DNA of 37,215 nt from contig QWPB01000008.1 in NCBI GenBank assembly GCA_003671275.1, positions 1 to 37,215 on the forward strand, given 5' to 3'. The DNA is from Planctomycetota bacterium. Its GTDB lineage: Bacteria; Planctomycetota; Planctomycetia; Planctomycetales; Planctomycetaceae. Shown here one piece after another: positions 23,971 to 32,465 of this stretch (position 1 is its first letter; the number at the start of each line of letters is the position of its first letter). Under the pieces are notes generated by a model, which searched no databases, was not told the origin of the DNA, and saw nothing but the letters and a program-made list of their open reading frames with translations. The translations under genes were made by a program, and so were the position numbers.

Positions 23971-26900
23971 TTAGGAAATCGACAAGGACACCTCGGTATC
24001 GCCGATCAGTACGCTCTTTCCACTCGCTGAAGGGTTGGCTTCGATCCGATCGGCTCGGGTTTCGGACAGGACCGTTTCACGCCACTCTTCGATCATGGTC
24101 GCAATGTTGTAGGCCCCCTGTGCTGCTGACCAGCGGATCGTGATCCGGTCATTCTCTTCCAGGTCATGCTCCTTGCGCAGCTGTTGGATTTGGCGGATCA
24201 TGTCGCGGGCCATCCCTTCGCGAAGCAGTTCCGGGGTCAGGTGGGTCGACAGGGCGATCTGCACCCCTGCGTCATCGGCACACGCCCAATCTCCGGCCCG
24301 TTCGGTGCTGATGACGATATCCTCGGGGGCCAGTGTGACGGGTTGGCCTTCGATGGTTAGCGTCACCGGTTCACCGCGCCGCAACGGGGTCAGCGTGACG
24401 GCTTCGATCATCGGCAATGCATTCTTCACCGCATTGAGCAGCTTGCCGAGCTTCGGTCCGAGGGTCTTCAGGTTCGGCTTGTAGCTGTACTGGACCAGGG
24501 CATCGAGGTTATCAGCGGAGGTGATCGCCTTGACGTTCAGTTCGTCGGCGATCACGTCCGCGAGGGCCGCGATGTCCGCAGAGTCCTGCGGCGTGGCACA
24601 GGCGAACTTGAGTTCGGCCAACGGTTGCCGCACGCGCTGGTTGACCTCTTCTCGCAGCCGGTGTCCCATCTTCACCACGCGCTGGGCCAGGGCCATGCGG
24701 TGGTTAAGAGAGGCGTCGATGAGGGCGGGGATGGGTTCGGGGTACGACTCCAGGTGGACCGAAGCGAGCGGCAGACGTGAGTCTGCCATGTAATCCACGG
24801 GAGACTTACGTCCCCCGCTCGCTGTCAGATTCTGGAACATTCGCTCGGTGACGAACGGGATGCACGGGGCCAGGAGTTTGGTGAGCGTGACCAGCACCTC
24901 ATGCAGCGTCTGGTAAGCCGCGAGTTTGTCGGCGTCCCAACCACTCCCCCGACTTACGTCGGAGGCTCGTTCTTCTCTGGCCTTCCAGAACCGTTTGCGA
25001 TTCCGGCGGATGTACCAGTTCGACAGGTTGTCGATGAACTCCGCTGCGGCTTGCGTCACGCCGGGGCTGTTGAAGTTCTCGAACTCGGTGCGGCAGGTGC
25101 CGATCAGAACGTTGAGGTTCGAAATGATCCAGCGGTCGATCTCGGGCCGCTCACTAACCGGCACAGCTCCCAACGTTGGGTCGAACCCGTCGAGGATCGC
25201 GTAGTTCACGAAGAACGAGTAGCTGTTCCACAGCGGGATCAGGACTTGCCGACGGACTTCATCGGCGGGGGTGCTCGTGACCTTGCAGGTCGGGGCCCCC
25301 TCCAGCGTCTGGGAGATCGGGCCGTCGACCGTTTGCAGCGTGACCGGCTCACTGGCATGTCGAGTGCCAAACCGCAGATCCGCAGCTGGGTTCTGTGCCA
25401 GATACAACCATCGCAAAGTGTCGACGCCGAGTTGCTCAGCGGCCTCTTCGAACCAGATGGCGGTCCCATCGGATTTGTGCATCGGCTTCCCTTCCTCGTT
25501 CATGACGAGGCGGTGGCCGAGGAGAGTTTTGAAGGGGCGCTTTTGAGAGCCGAGAGACGAGAGACGAGAGTTGAGAGCCAGAGAAGATGAGTCGTTGGAG
25601 CCTGCTGGCTCTTCTCTCTCCTCTCTCGTCTCTTCTCCTTCTTCATACCCCATCATCGTCGCCAGACTCAGCAACGAATAGAACCAGTTCCGGAACTGCC
25701 CTGGGAAGCACTCGGTCACCAGTTCCGCCGGGAACCAGTCTTTCCACTTGAGCGCGGTCTCGGGATACCGCCCGTTGTAGTTCAGCGTGGAGAACGGCAC
25801 GATTCCAGCATCGAGCCACGGGTTGCCGACATCTTCGATGCGCTCGAGGATCGCTCCCGTCTTCAGGCTCTTGATCTTGACCTTGTCGATCCACGGACGG
25901 TGCGGCGTGTGCCCTTCGAACTCGTCCCAGCCCTCGACGGCGCGCTCCTTCAGCTCAGCCAGTGACCCGATCACGTCGAAGTCGGTTGAGTCGTTTGGAT
26001 TGACCCAGATCGGCAGGGCCAGACCCCAGAACCGCTTCTTGGAGATCATCCAGTCGCGCATGAGCGTCAGCCACTCGACCTCGCGCTCCTGCCCCTGGAT
26101 TGAGTCCGGTAGCCACGTAATCGCCCGCGTGACCTCCTTGATCTCGTCCCGCCAGTCCATGTTGATGAACCACTCATCGACAAGACGGAAGATCAGCTCA
26201 TCGCCCGTCCGCCAGCAGTGCGGGTAGATGTGGGGGTAGGTCTCGATGGCAAAGAGCATCCCTTTCGCCTTCAATTCATCGAAGACCTTGTCGGCCACGG
26301 ATGGTGAGGTGGCTTCCATGCCTGTGAATTCGCCAAAGCCGCTTTCGAATCGAGCATCCTGTCCGAGAGGAGCGATGGCGGGCAGATCAAGTTCCATACC
26401 AATCATATGGTCGACATCACCACACCCCGGTGCGGTGTGAACGATGCCTGTACCTTCGCCCGCAACCACGAGTGGGCTTCCCTTGAAGTCTCGTCCACAC
26501 GGAATCACACGATGAATAGGATTCGGGGTTTTCAGTTCATCGAGAAACACCTCAACTAGACTCTGGACATCAGTTGTTTTGGTCTCCAGGTCTACAAAGT
26601 TTGCGAGTCGGTAAGTTGCATCGGCTGAATTTGGCATCCCAAAAGACTTGAACATGAAACGCAGATTCAAGAGCCATTCGTCCACGTTCAATAAATCCCT
26701 CTGGGGAGGAGCAACTGACGGGGAGTTGAAATTTGCGATCCACCGCTGGCATACACCACAGACGTAGGCATTCGCGTTCCCACAGTCACTTGGGTTTCCA
26801 AGGATCTCGGTAATCGATTCAGCACCGAAGTTCCGAATCAACTTTGTCCGTGGCAATGCAGAGACATCTTGTTGACCCTGTAGATTTTGAAACGGCATCT

Positions 26901-28092
26901 CATATTGCCAGCCGAGCAAATCACGGCCACTGACGATGGAGTCCTCCGGCGAGTCACCATCGGCACCTCGCTCCTTGAATAATTGCCTGAGTGATTTGAG
27001 TTTTGGAACACCCGTTGGCCATTGCCATTCCGGACGACCGAATCCCTCTTTGAATTCCTTTTCGAGTCGCTTGGTGTCGAAGTTCTCTTTGAGGAAGTAG
27101 TACTTGGCTTCTTTGTCGTCGCCCTTCAGTGTTGCATGAAACACCGTGTAATACTCTTCAGGATTGATCATGCACGCGACATTCGATGTCAGAGTCCAAG
27201 GTGTCGTCGTCCACACCAGAAGATATCTACGCTGAGGCTCTTCTCCGTGCCTCCGTGCCTCCGTGGTGAATTCCTCCTTCGCAGCGGAAGAACCATCCGG
27301 CTCACGCCGGACGCTCGCCTGGATCAGTGGGAACCGCACGAAGCAACTCCGGTGCGTGGTCAGCTTCCTGCCATCCGCAATCTCCATCTGCGAGTACGCA
27401 CTCCCCGCGCGGCCGCTCCAGGGCATCACGTCGTGCCCCATGTAGATCTTGCCGCGCTCGTGGCACTTCTTCAGGAACGACCAGATCGTCTCGTTGTTCT
27501 CGGTACTGAACGTGAAGTAGCTGCCGCCCCAGACCGGGTTGCCGAGCTTCTCGACCAGTTGCTCAGCTGTGCCGGTGGCCACGACACCCTTGGGAGTGGT
27601 CAGTGTGACCTGCTTGTCGGTCCCGACCGATTCGGCCAAGCCGCGCAGCTGAGCGGGGTCGTCCCACTCCATCCAGTAGCCGAGCCGGATTGACTGTTCG
27701 GTCTGGCGAGCGGCGAACTTCAGCACGCGCTTCTTGCACTCCCACACGAACTTGTCGATCCCGTACTCCGCGATCGCCGTCTTTGTGCCGAGGTTCAGCT
27801 GCTTCTCGACCTCGACCTCGACCCACAGCCCCTGGCAATCGAACCCGTTCTGGTAACGGAGTTCGCGCCCAGTCATCGCGAAGTACCGCTGGAACGTGTC
27901 CTTGTACGTCCGGCCCCAGGCGTGATGCACCCCCATCGGGTTGTTGGCCGTGATCGGCCCGTCGAGAAACGACCACTTCGGCTTGCCGGCGTTCTGGGCC
28001 TTCAAGCGATCAAAGATCCGCTGCTGCTGCCAGAAGCGGAGGACTTCGTGCTCGCCGGACACAAACTGAGCTTCATCAACACGTTGGAACAT
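23971..28092 (-). CDS. ileS: Isoleucyl-tRNA synthetase with several extra segments
   Basis: The enzyme charges tRNA-Ile. At 1373 residues it is far longer than the usual 900-1100. The class I HIGH site reads HHAWG (56-60) in [21 protein letters not shown], and the KMSKS-like site reads PMHKSDG (about 867-873). The editing domain shows [11 protein letters not shown] and [17 protein letters not shown]; the catalytic core and anticodon-binding region follow ([43 protein letters not shown]). Extra segments: about 270-290 (TEARRHGEE, over an 8-bp repeat), about 405-525 (Cys cluster, lower G+C), about 815-850 (over a 7-bp-period repeat), about 1041-1050 and 1090-1110 (over hairpins). A further stretch near 908-945 may also be extra. 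The ATG at 28092 starts [21 protein letters not shown]; an open extension upstream lacks family features. The reading frame is intact throughout. Confidence 0.95.
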   Translation of the reverse strand: MFQRVDEAQFVSGEHEVLRFWQQQRIFDRLKAQNAGKPKWSFLDGPITANNPMGVHHAWGRTYKDTFQRYFAMTGRELRYQNGFDCQGLWVEVEVEKQLNLGTKTAIAEYGIDKFVWECKKRVLKFAARQTEQSIRLGYWMEWDDPAQLRGLAESVGTDKQVTLTTPKGVVATGTAEQLVEKLGNPVWGGSYFTFSTENNETIWSFLKKCHERGKIYMGHDVMPWSGRAGSAYSQMEIADGRKLTTHRSCFVRFPLIQASVRREPDGSSAAKEEFTTEARRHGEEPQRRYLLVWTTTPWTLTSNVACMINPEEYYTVFHATLKGDDKEAKYYFLKENFDTKRLEKEFKEGFGRPEWQWPTGVPKLKSLRQLFKERGADGDSPEDSIVSGRDLLGWQYEMPFQNLQGQQDVSALPRTKLIRNFGAESITEILGNPSDCGNANAYVCGVCQRWIANFNSPSVAPPQRDLLNVDEWLLNLRFMFKSFGMPNSADATYRLANFVDLETKTTDVQSLVEVFLDELKTPNPIHRVIPCGRDFKGSPLVVAGEGTGIVHTAPGCGDVDHMIGMELDLPAIAPLGQDARFESGFGEFTGMEATSPSVADKVFDELKAKGMLFAIETYPHIYPHCWRTGDELIFRLVDEWFINMDWRDEIKEVTRAITWLPDSIQGQEREVEWLTLMRDWMISKKRFWGLALPIWVNPNDSTDFDVIGSLAELKERAVEGWDEFEGHTPHRPWIDKVKIKSLKTGAILERIEDVGNPWLDAGIVPFSTLNYNGRYPETALKWKDWFPAELVTECFPGQFRNWFYSLLSLATMMGYEEGEETREEREEPAGSNDSSSLALNSRLSSLGSQKRPFKTLLGHRLVMNEEGKPMHKSDGTAIWFEEAAEQLGVDTLRWLYLAQNPAADLRFGTRHASEPVTLQTVDGPISQTLEGAPTCKVTSTPADEVRRQVLIPLWNSYSFFVNYAILDGFDPTLGAVPVSERPEIDRWIISNLNVLIGTCRTEFENFNSPGVTQAAAEFIDNLSNWYIRRNRKRFWKAREERASDVSRGSGWDADKLAAYQTLHEVLVTLTKLLAPCIPFVTERMFQNLTASGGRKSPVDYMADSRLPLASVHLESYPEPIPALIDASLNHRMALAQRVVKMGHRLREEVNQRVRQPLAELKFACATPQDSADIAALADVIADELNVKAITSADNLDALVQYSYKPNLKTLGPKLGKLLNAVKNALPMIEAVTLTPLRRGEPVTLTIEGQPVTLAPEDIVISTERAGDWACADDAGVQIALSTHLTPELLREGMARDMIRQIQQLRKEHDLEENDRITIRWSAAQGAYNIATMIEEWRETVLSETRADRIEANPSASGKSVLIGDTEVSLSIS
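24763..24823. repeat. REP-like hairpin doublet inside ileS
   Basis: Two head-to-head hairpins bounded by a perfect 9-bp inverted repeat (AGCGAGCGG at 24763-24771, CCGCTCGCT at 24815-24823). The left hairpin is GGCAGAC-GTGA-GTCTGCC (24770-24787); the right is GGGAGAC-TTAC-GTCCCCC (24799-24816, one A-C mismatch). Outer sequences read CGAGC before the left and GCTCG after the right. It is translated in frame as about 20 residues of IleRS ([20 protein letters not shown]). Confidence 0.8.
24946..24969. repeat. Third REP-like hairpin of the same family inside ileS
   Basis: CCCCCGAC-TTAC-GTCGGAGG (24946-24965, one C-A mismatch) followed by GCTCG at 24965-24969. The GAC-TTAC-GTC core and the GCTCG at the same offset from the loop match the right hairpin at 24799-24821, while the outer stem bases differ and still pair. 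Confidence 0.75.
25545..25636. repeat. 7-bp-period purine/pyrimidine inverted repeat inside ileS
   Basis: Five units of GAGAGNN (25545-25579) are followed by a spacer of about 29 bases and four units of the complementary type CTCTNNT (25609-25636). The whole could fold into a long imperfect hairpin. Translated from the reverse strand it gives a charged, Ser/Leu-rich stretch ([19 protein letters not shown]...) absent from ordinary IleRS. Confidence 0.75.
27241..27264. repeat. 8-bp tandem repeat inside ileS
   Basis: Three units in a row, TTCTCCGT then two of GCCTCCGT (reverse strand ACGGAGGC, ACGGAGGC, ACGGAGAA). On the ileS strand it is followed by coding for [10 protein letters not shown]. 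Repeats of this ACGGAGGC type are, from memory, scattered in several environmental bacterial genomes. Confidence 0.8.
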
Positions 28093-28248
28093 GACACCTG
28101 ACCGCGAAAAGACTTCGACCGGCTCCACCTCGCTGCGGGGTCGGCAAGCGGTGTAGCTTCGCAGGTCGCGCGAATTCCGCCAAGGCATCGGCAAGATTGG
28201 AATGGCTGTCGTGTGCGGCGGGCAAATCGCTGGCGGTATTCGCTGTTA

Positions 28249-29592
28249 TCAAAGCGGCTGGATGAGTGCGACCCGCAGGTCCATCACGTTCGTATGGGTC
28301 GGGCCCGTTTTGAGTAGCCCTTGGGTGCGACGAAAGAATTCGTAGCTGTTGTGAGTCGCGAGAAATGGGGCGATGGTCAGTCCTTCGTGGGCGGCGTGCT
28401 GGAGGACAGCCAGTTCGGCGAAAGCCCCGGCGGCGTCGGTGGGACCGTCTTCTCCGTCGGTGCCCCCCGAGAGAATGGTAATTCCGATCCCCTTGTGAGG
28501 GGATTGCGCCAGTTCGTCGAGCGCGGCCAGGGCCAGCTCCTGATTTCGGCCCCCTTTCTGTGGGCCGGGGGCGGGTGTCACGTGGACCACTGGCTCACCG
28601 CCGCTGATCATGCACAGGGGGCGGCTGAGTCCATTCTGTCGTCGCAGGCACTCACGGGCCAGTTCGCGTCCAACCTCCGCAGCCACACCGGCTTGATCGG
28701 CTCCCAGGACAACCACATCCAGGTCGAGAGATCGGGCAGCTGTGGCTGCCGCGTCGACTGCCGTGAAGTTGTTGCCGATGATTTGAACGGTCGATGGGAA
28801 CGATGAATCATCTCCGGGCTTGGAGGCGAAAGCCCGAAAAGGCAGGGTCAGTGAGTGGCGGATCGAAGCGGGGATGTTCGCTGGGGGCATAAATCGCTCC
28901 AGAGTGGTCAGCGCCTCTGCCGGGTTCCGAGGGGTCTGGATGGTGGGTCCACTGGCGATGGTATCCAGTGGATCGCCAATGACATCCGAGATCACGAGCG
29001 TGACGAGCCACTCGGCCCGGCAGGTCCGGGCCAGTCCTCCGCCCTTGATCCGCGACAGAGCCCGGCGGACCTGGTTCATTTCGTGAATTGTGGCTCCCGC
29101 GAGTGACATCATGCGAATCACGGCGAGCTTGTCGGACAAGGGGACCCCCTCGACCGGTGCTGGCAACAGGGCACTGCCGCCCCCCGAGATCAATACCAGG
29201 CAGAGGTCGCCCGGACCTAGGGACGACACTCGCCGCAGAATCTCCTCAGATCCCGCGACCCCATCGGGCGTTGGTTCGTTCCTTCCAGCCGGGCGGGCGG
29301 CGTGCAGATGCAGTCGAGGTAATGCCTTGACGCAATCAGCGGGGACATTCACCCATCCCTGAACGTCGGGAAGTGACGCGAGGGCTTCCTCGGCCCCCCA
29401 AGCCATCCCGGCCCCGGCCTTGCCCGCCCCGACAATTTCGACTCGACGCAACTCACTGCGGGGGATTGTCAGGCCACCGACGAGTAGCGATTCGGGTGCC
29501 AGTTGAAGCGCCTTCTGGACCAACTGTCGTGAGTCGACCGCCGCAACACCGGCTCTCCAGATCGATTCGACCATTGATCGTTCGGACGACAT
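28249..29592 (-). CDS. Glycerate 2-kinase (MOFRL family)
   Basis: A 447-residue protein of the GckA/TtuD (DUF4147 plus MOFRL) family that phosphorylates D-glycerate at O2 to feed glycolysis or the serine cycle. The N-terminal domain has VEIVGAGKAGAGMAWGAEEAL and LVLISGGGSALLPAPVEG, then MNQVRRALSRIKGGGLA and LVISDVIGDPLDTIASGPT. The C-terminal MOFRL domain has MISGGEPVVHV, GPQKGGRNQELALAALDEL, ILSGGTDGEDGPTDAAGA and THTNVMDLRVALI. It lies 156 bases upstream of ileS on the same strand and 87 bases after an M20 peptidase gene; this grouping has no evident pathway logic. No strong ribosome site was seen before the ATG. Confidence 0.93.
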   Translation of the reverse strand: MSSERSMVESIWRAGVAAVDSRQLVQKALQLAPESLLVGGLTIPRSELRRVEIVGAGKAGAGMAWGAEEALASLPDVQGWVNVPADCVKALPRLHLHAARPAGRNEPTPDGVAGSEEILRRVSSLGPGDLCLVLISGGGSALLPAPVEGVPLSDKLAVIRMMSLAGATIHEMNQVRRALSRIKGGGLARTCRAEWLVTLVISDVIGDPLDTIASGPTIQTPRNPAEALTTLERFMPPANIPASIRHSLTLPFRAFASKPGDDSSFPSTVQIIGNNFTAVDAAATAARSLDLDVVVLGADQAGVAAEVGRELARECLRRQNGLSRPLCMISGGEPVVHVTPAPGPQKGGRNQELALAALDELAQSPHKGIGITILSGGTDGEDGPTDAAGAFAELAVLQHAAHEGLTIAPFLATHNSYEFFRRTQGLLKTGPTHTNVMDLRVALIQPL

Positions 29593-29679
29593 GACAATCG
29601 TTCTCTCGGAGGAGCGCCCGGCTCGGGAAGATACGATGGGCAGACCACCCTGCTCTGTTTCTCTTGAATGATTCGCCCG

Positions 29680-30873
29680 CTAATCGGCGTTTGCCGTTGC
29701 GAGCAACAGCCCTATGCGGCATGCCTTGAGAAAGCTGGGCAGGTGCAGCCGCTCTTCGGTGGTGTGAATCGCCTGCTGGCCGCATCCGAGAGTGACGGTC
29801 GGGAACCCATGGGCGGTCATCCAATTGGCGTCTAGCCCGCCGTTGCTGATCTTGTTGGCGGGGGTGAGGCCAACCTGCTGGAGTGCGGCGTGGGCCGTGC
29901 TGATGACCGGCGAATCGTCGGGGAGTCGGAATGCTTCGTATTTCATCTGGGCTTCGAATTCGACCGAGCCCCGGACGCCGTCCACATTCCTGGTCGCCTT
30001 GGCGGCCTTGGCAAAGGCCCGTTCGAACTTGCGAACGATCTTGGCGCGGAACTCGGGATTGTGACTGCGCGCTTCGCCTCGCAAATAAAGCTTGTCGAGG
30101 ACCACGTTCGTGGCATCGCCGCCCTGGATGATGCCGAGATTGCTGGTGCCACTTTGTCGCCCCTTCTGAACGAGGCCGTGCCAGCCGTCCTCGACCAGAT
30201 CGTGGATGGCCCGTGAGGCAATGGCGATGGCGCTGATCCCCTTTTCTGGATGGACCCCGGCATGTGCGGCCAGTCCCTGAATGTGAATCCGCAGGTCATC
30301 CGCACCCGTTGCACCGATTGTCACGAGCGAGGCATCGCCCCCATCCCAATTGAAGCACCGCTTGGGGTTGCCGAGCTTGCTGACGGACACGTTGCGGGCT
30401 CCGACCAGTCCGACCTCTTCCTGAACCGGCCAGAAGAGCGTGAGGGGCGGGTGCGGCAGCTTGTGCTTGAGCAGCATCAAGGCTGTGTGCAGAACGACGG
30501 TTGCGCCACCGCGATCATCTCCGCCCAAGGCCGTTGCCTTGTTGCGGGAGACGAGGTATTCGCCTTCGACCAAGGGGTCACAGCCAACGCACAGCGGAAC
30601 GGTGTCGATGTGAGCCATCAACAACCGTCGGGGCCCCCGGATCGTTCCCGGCAGCTTGACGATCAGATTGCCGCACTGGCCACCATAGGGGCTCTTTTTG
30701 TGAGCATCGTCCCAGGTGATCGCGGAGTCCGGGACGCCAGCGGCCTTCAGTTCCTTGACGATTCTCTGGGCAGTGGCCAGTTCCTCTCCACTCTTACCGG
30801 GAATTCCAACCAGTTCCGAAAGCAACTGGATGGCCTGGGCATCGTGGATGTGCGCAAGCAGGTCAGTCGACAT
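29680..30873 (-). CDS. M20-family metallopeptidase (tripeptidase/PepT-like)
   Basis: A 397-residue dizinc aminopeptidase of the M20 group, probably cytoplasmic. Visible metal-site motifs are MAHIDTVP (H88, D90), ALGGDDRGG (D119), PVQEEVGLVGA (E152-E153), NWDGGDA (D177) and the late His in GQQAIHTTEERLHLP. The inserted lid domain begins GADDLRIHIQGLAAHAGVHPEKG, where the conserved AHAG-x-x-P is present. This fits peptidase T-like enzymes that cleave short peptides, with di-/tripeptidase or carboxypeptidase relatives as alternatives. The start at 30873 gives MSTDLLAHIHDAQAIQLLSELVGIPG, which matches the family N-terminus. Confidence 0.9.
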   Translation of the reverse strand: MSTDLLAHIHDAQAIQLLSELVGIPGKSGEELATAQRIVKELKAAGVPDSAITWDDAHKKSPYGGQCGNLIVKLPGTIRGPRRLLMAHIDTVPLCVGCDPLVEGEYLVSRNKATALGGDDRGGATVVLHTALMLLKHKLPHPPLTLFWPVQEEVGLVGARNVSVSKLGNPKRCFNWDGGDASLVTIGATGADDLRIHIQGLAAHAGVHPEKGISAIAIASRAIHDLVEDGWHGLVQKGRQSGTSNLGIIQGGDATNVVLDKLYLRGEARSHNPEFRAKIVRKFERAFAKAAKATRNVDGVRGSVEFEAQMKYEAFRLPDDSPVISTAHAALQQVGLTPANKISNGGLDANWMTAHGFPTVTLGCGQQAIHTTEERLHLPSFLKACRIGLLLATANAD

Positions 30874-30987
30874 GTGAAGTCTCTCGTGAGGCGGATCGCG
30901 ATTGGCGAACTATAGCTGCCGGGATCGCTGGCGGGCGAGTGGTCGCTCCTGCGGACTGGAGCGGTTTCGGAAAAGGCACCGGTTCAT

Positions 30988-32241
30988 TCACTCTTCCGCC
31001 GCCGTGCTGATGGCATCTCCATAACGCAGATCGACGTCCTGATGTCCACGGCTCAACCAGGCGTAGGTCGGAACGGATAATGTCAGAATCGCGGTCGTGG
31101 TAATCAGCATGGCCTCGAATCCAGCGGCCGCGTAGCGCACGATGATCCACCCCAGAAGCGGCGACATGATCCCACGGCCCAGGTCGATGAATGCCAGAAT
31201 CATCGTGGTCCCGGTTCCGCGATATTGCGGGGGAAACGGCTCGGACCCCAAGGAAACGACACAGGGAAACAGTAAGGCATGCCCAAACCCGATGCAGATC
31301 GCAGGAATGGCAAACTGCCATGACTGGTGAGCAAAGATCAATGTCAGATGCCCAATGGCGTGTCCCATCAGCCCGCACAGGATCATGACTCGCCGTCCCA
31401 GCTTGCGGCTGAGCGTGCGGGTGGACAGGCGGAAGGAAAATGCCGACAGGGCGTAACATGTAAAAAACACGCCGAATCCATGTGACTCAGCCCCGCCGCG
31501 GGTGGTGGCCAGTCGGGTTACGTAGACCATTGTGACTGCAAATCCGAGTCCCATCATCAGGGCGACGAGTACCACCGGGCCCGGCCAGTATCGCCGCATC
31601 AGCACGTGAACTGGTGGAGTGATCTCGGGGCGTACATGGTTGTCTGAGTGGGTCAGCATCAGCACGAAGATCAGGTACAACAACCCGAAAACAATCATCG
31701 TGCTGAACAGCTGGGTGAACAGAATGGCGGTGGCGGGGCCGCTGAACACCCAGTTGCCAAGCTGCGCACCGACGATCATGCCGACGAATCCGCTGGACCC
31801 GAGTGAGCCAATGGCCTCGGTCCGGCGATGCTCGGGGACACGCAGCTGGATATGCAGATTCGAACAGACAAACATGCAGGCGGTGCCGATTTCGTAGGCA
31901 ACCCGTGCTGCAAACAGGCCCGTTCCGAGGGCTTGAGTCGCCAGCATCGTCCCGGAACCGACGAGGAACAGCATGGTGCCGATCAGCCAGATTCGCCGCA
32001 CCCCAAAACGGTCAATCGCCTGCCCGAGCCAGATGCGGGAGATCAGCGCCCCGATCAGCCCGTATGCCACAATCCGCCCGGCGACCGCTTCACTGCCATC
32101 CAAAAAATGAATGAACTCGGCAAAGCGAAAAGCCAGAGTGTTCGCCGCAACGAGTGACATATTGGCGAGATACGCCCATACAAACGATCGGTTGTAGATC
32201 GCCGCAGACTCAGATTTGTAGCTTTCGGGGGGAAGTGACAT
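30988..32241 (-). CDS. Major facilitator superfamily transporter
   Basis: A 417-residue polytopic protein with twelve predicted helices. The loop between helices 2 and 3 reads GLIGALISRIWLGQAIDRFGVRR, the MFS signature G-x-x-x-D-R-x-G-R-R/K; a matching loop follows helix 8 (FSFRLSTRTLSRKLGRRVMILCG). The C-terminus carries a short acidic tail. Substrate unknown; it resembles efflux or sugar-permease-like members. The ATG at 32241 (MSLPPESYKSESAAIYNRSF) is chosen over an ATG 15 codons upstream since the extension has no family features. It is divergent from the glycosyltransferase-like gene at 32466. Confidence 0.9.
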   Translation of the reverse strand: MSLPPESYKSESAAIYNRSFVWAYLANMSLVAANTLAFRFAEFIHFLDGSEAVAGRIVAYGLIGALISRIWLGQAIDRFGVRRIWLIGTMLFLVGSGTMLATQALGTGLFAARVAYEIGTACMFVCSNLHIQLRVPEHRRTEAIGSLGSSGFVGMIVGAQLGNWVFSGPATAILFTQLFSTMIVFGLLYLIFVLMLTHSDNHVRPEITPPVHVLMRRYWPGPVVLVALMMGLGFAVTMVYVTRLATTRGGAESHGFGVFFTCYALSAFSFRLSTRTLSRKLGRRVMILCGLMGHAIGHLTLIFAHQSWQFAIPAICIGFGHALLFPCVVSLGSEPFPPQYRGTGTTMILAFIDLGRGIMSPLLGWIIVRYAAAGFEAMLITTTAILTLSVPTYAWLSRGHQDVDLRYGDAISTAAEE

Positions 32242-32465
32242 GTCGCCGGTCTGTGAACTTCTGGGACGGGACTGTAGCGTAGCCAATCGTCCAAGTCATC
32301 ATGGGTTCGCGAAAACGATTCCCAGAATCACTTGGCCTTCAGGCACGGGGCGAGTAGCCTGCGAACTCATCGGGAGTTCTGGGGTGATACTCTACGAGGG
32401 CGATTCCCCCAGGAGTCGCCTCGCAGTTCCGCCCGCAATTCCATCCAAGGTCCGGGGGTTTGAGC

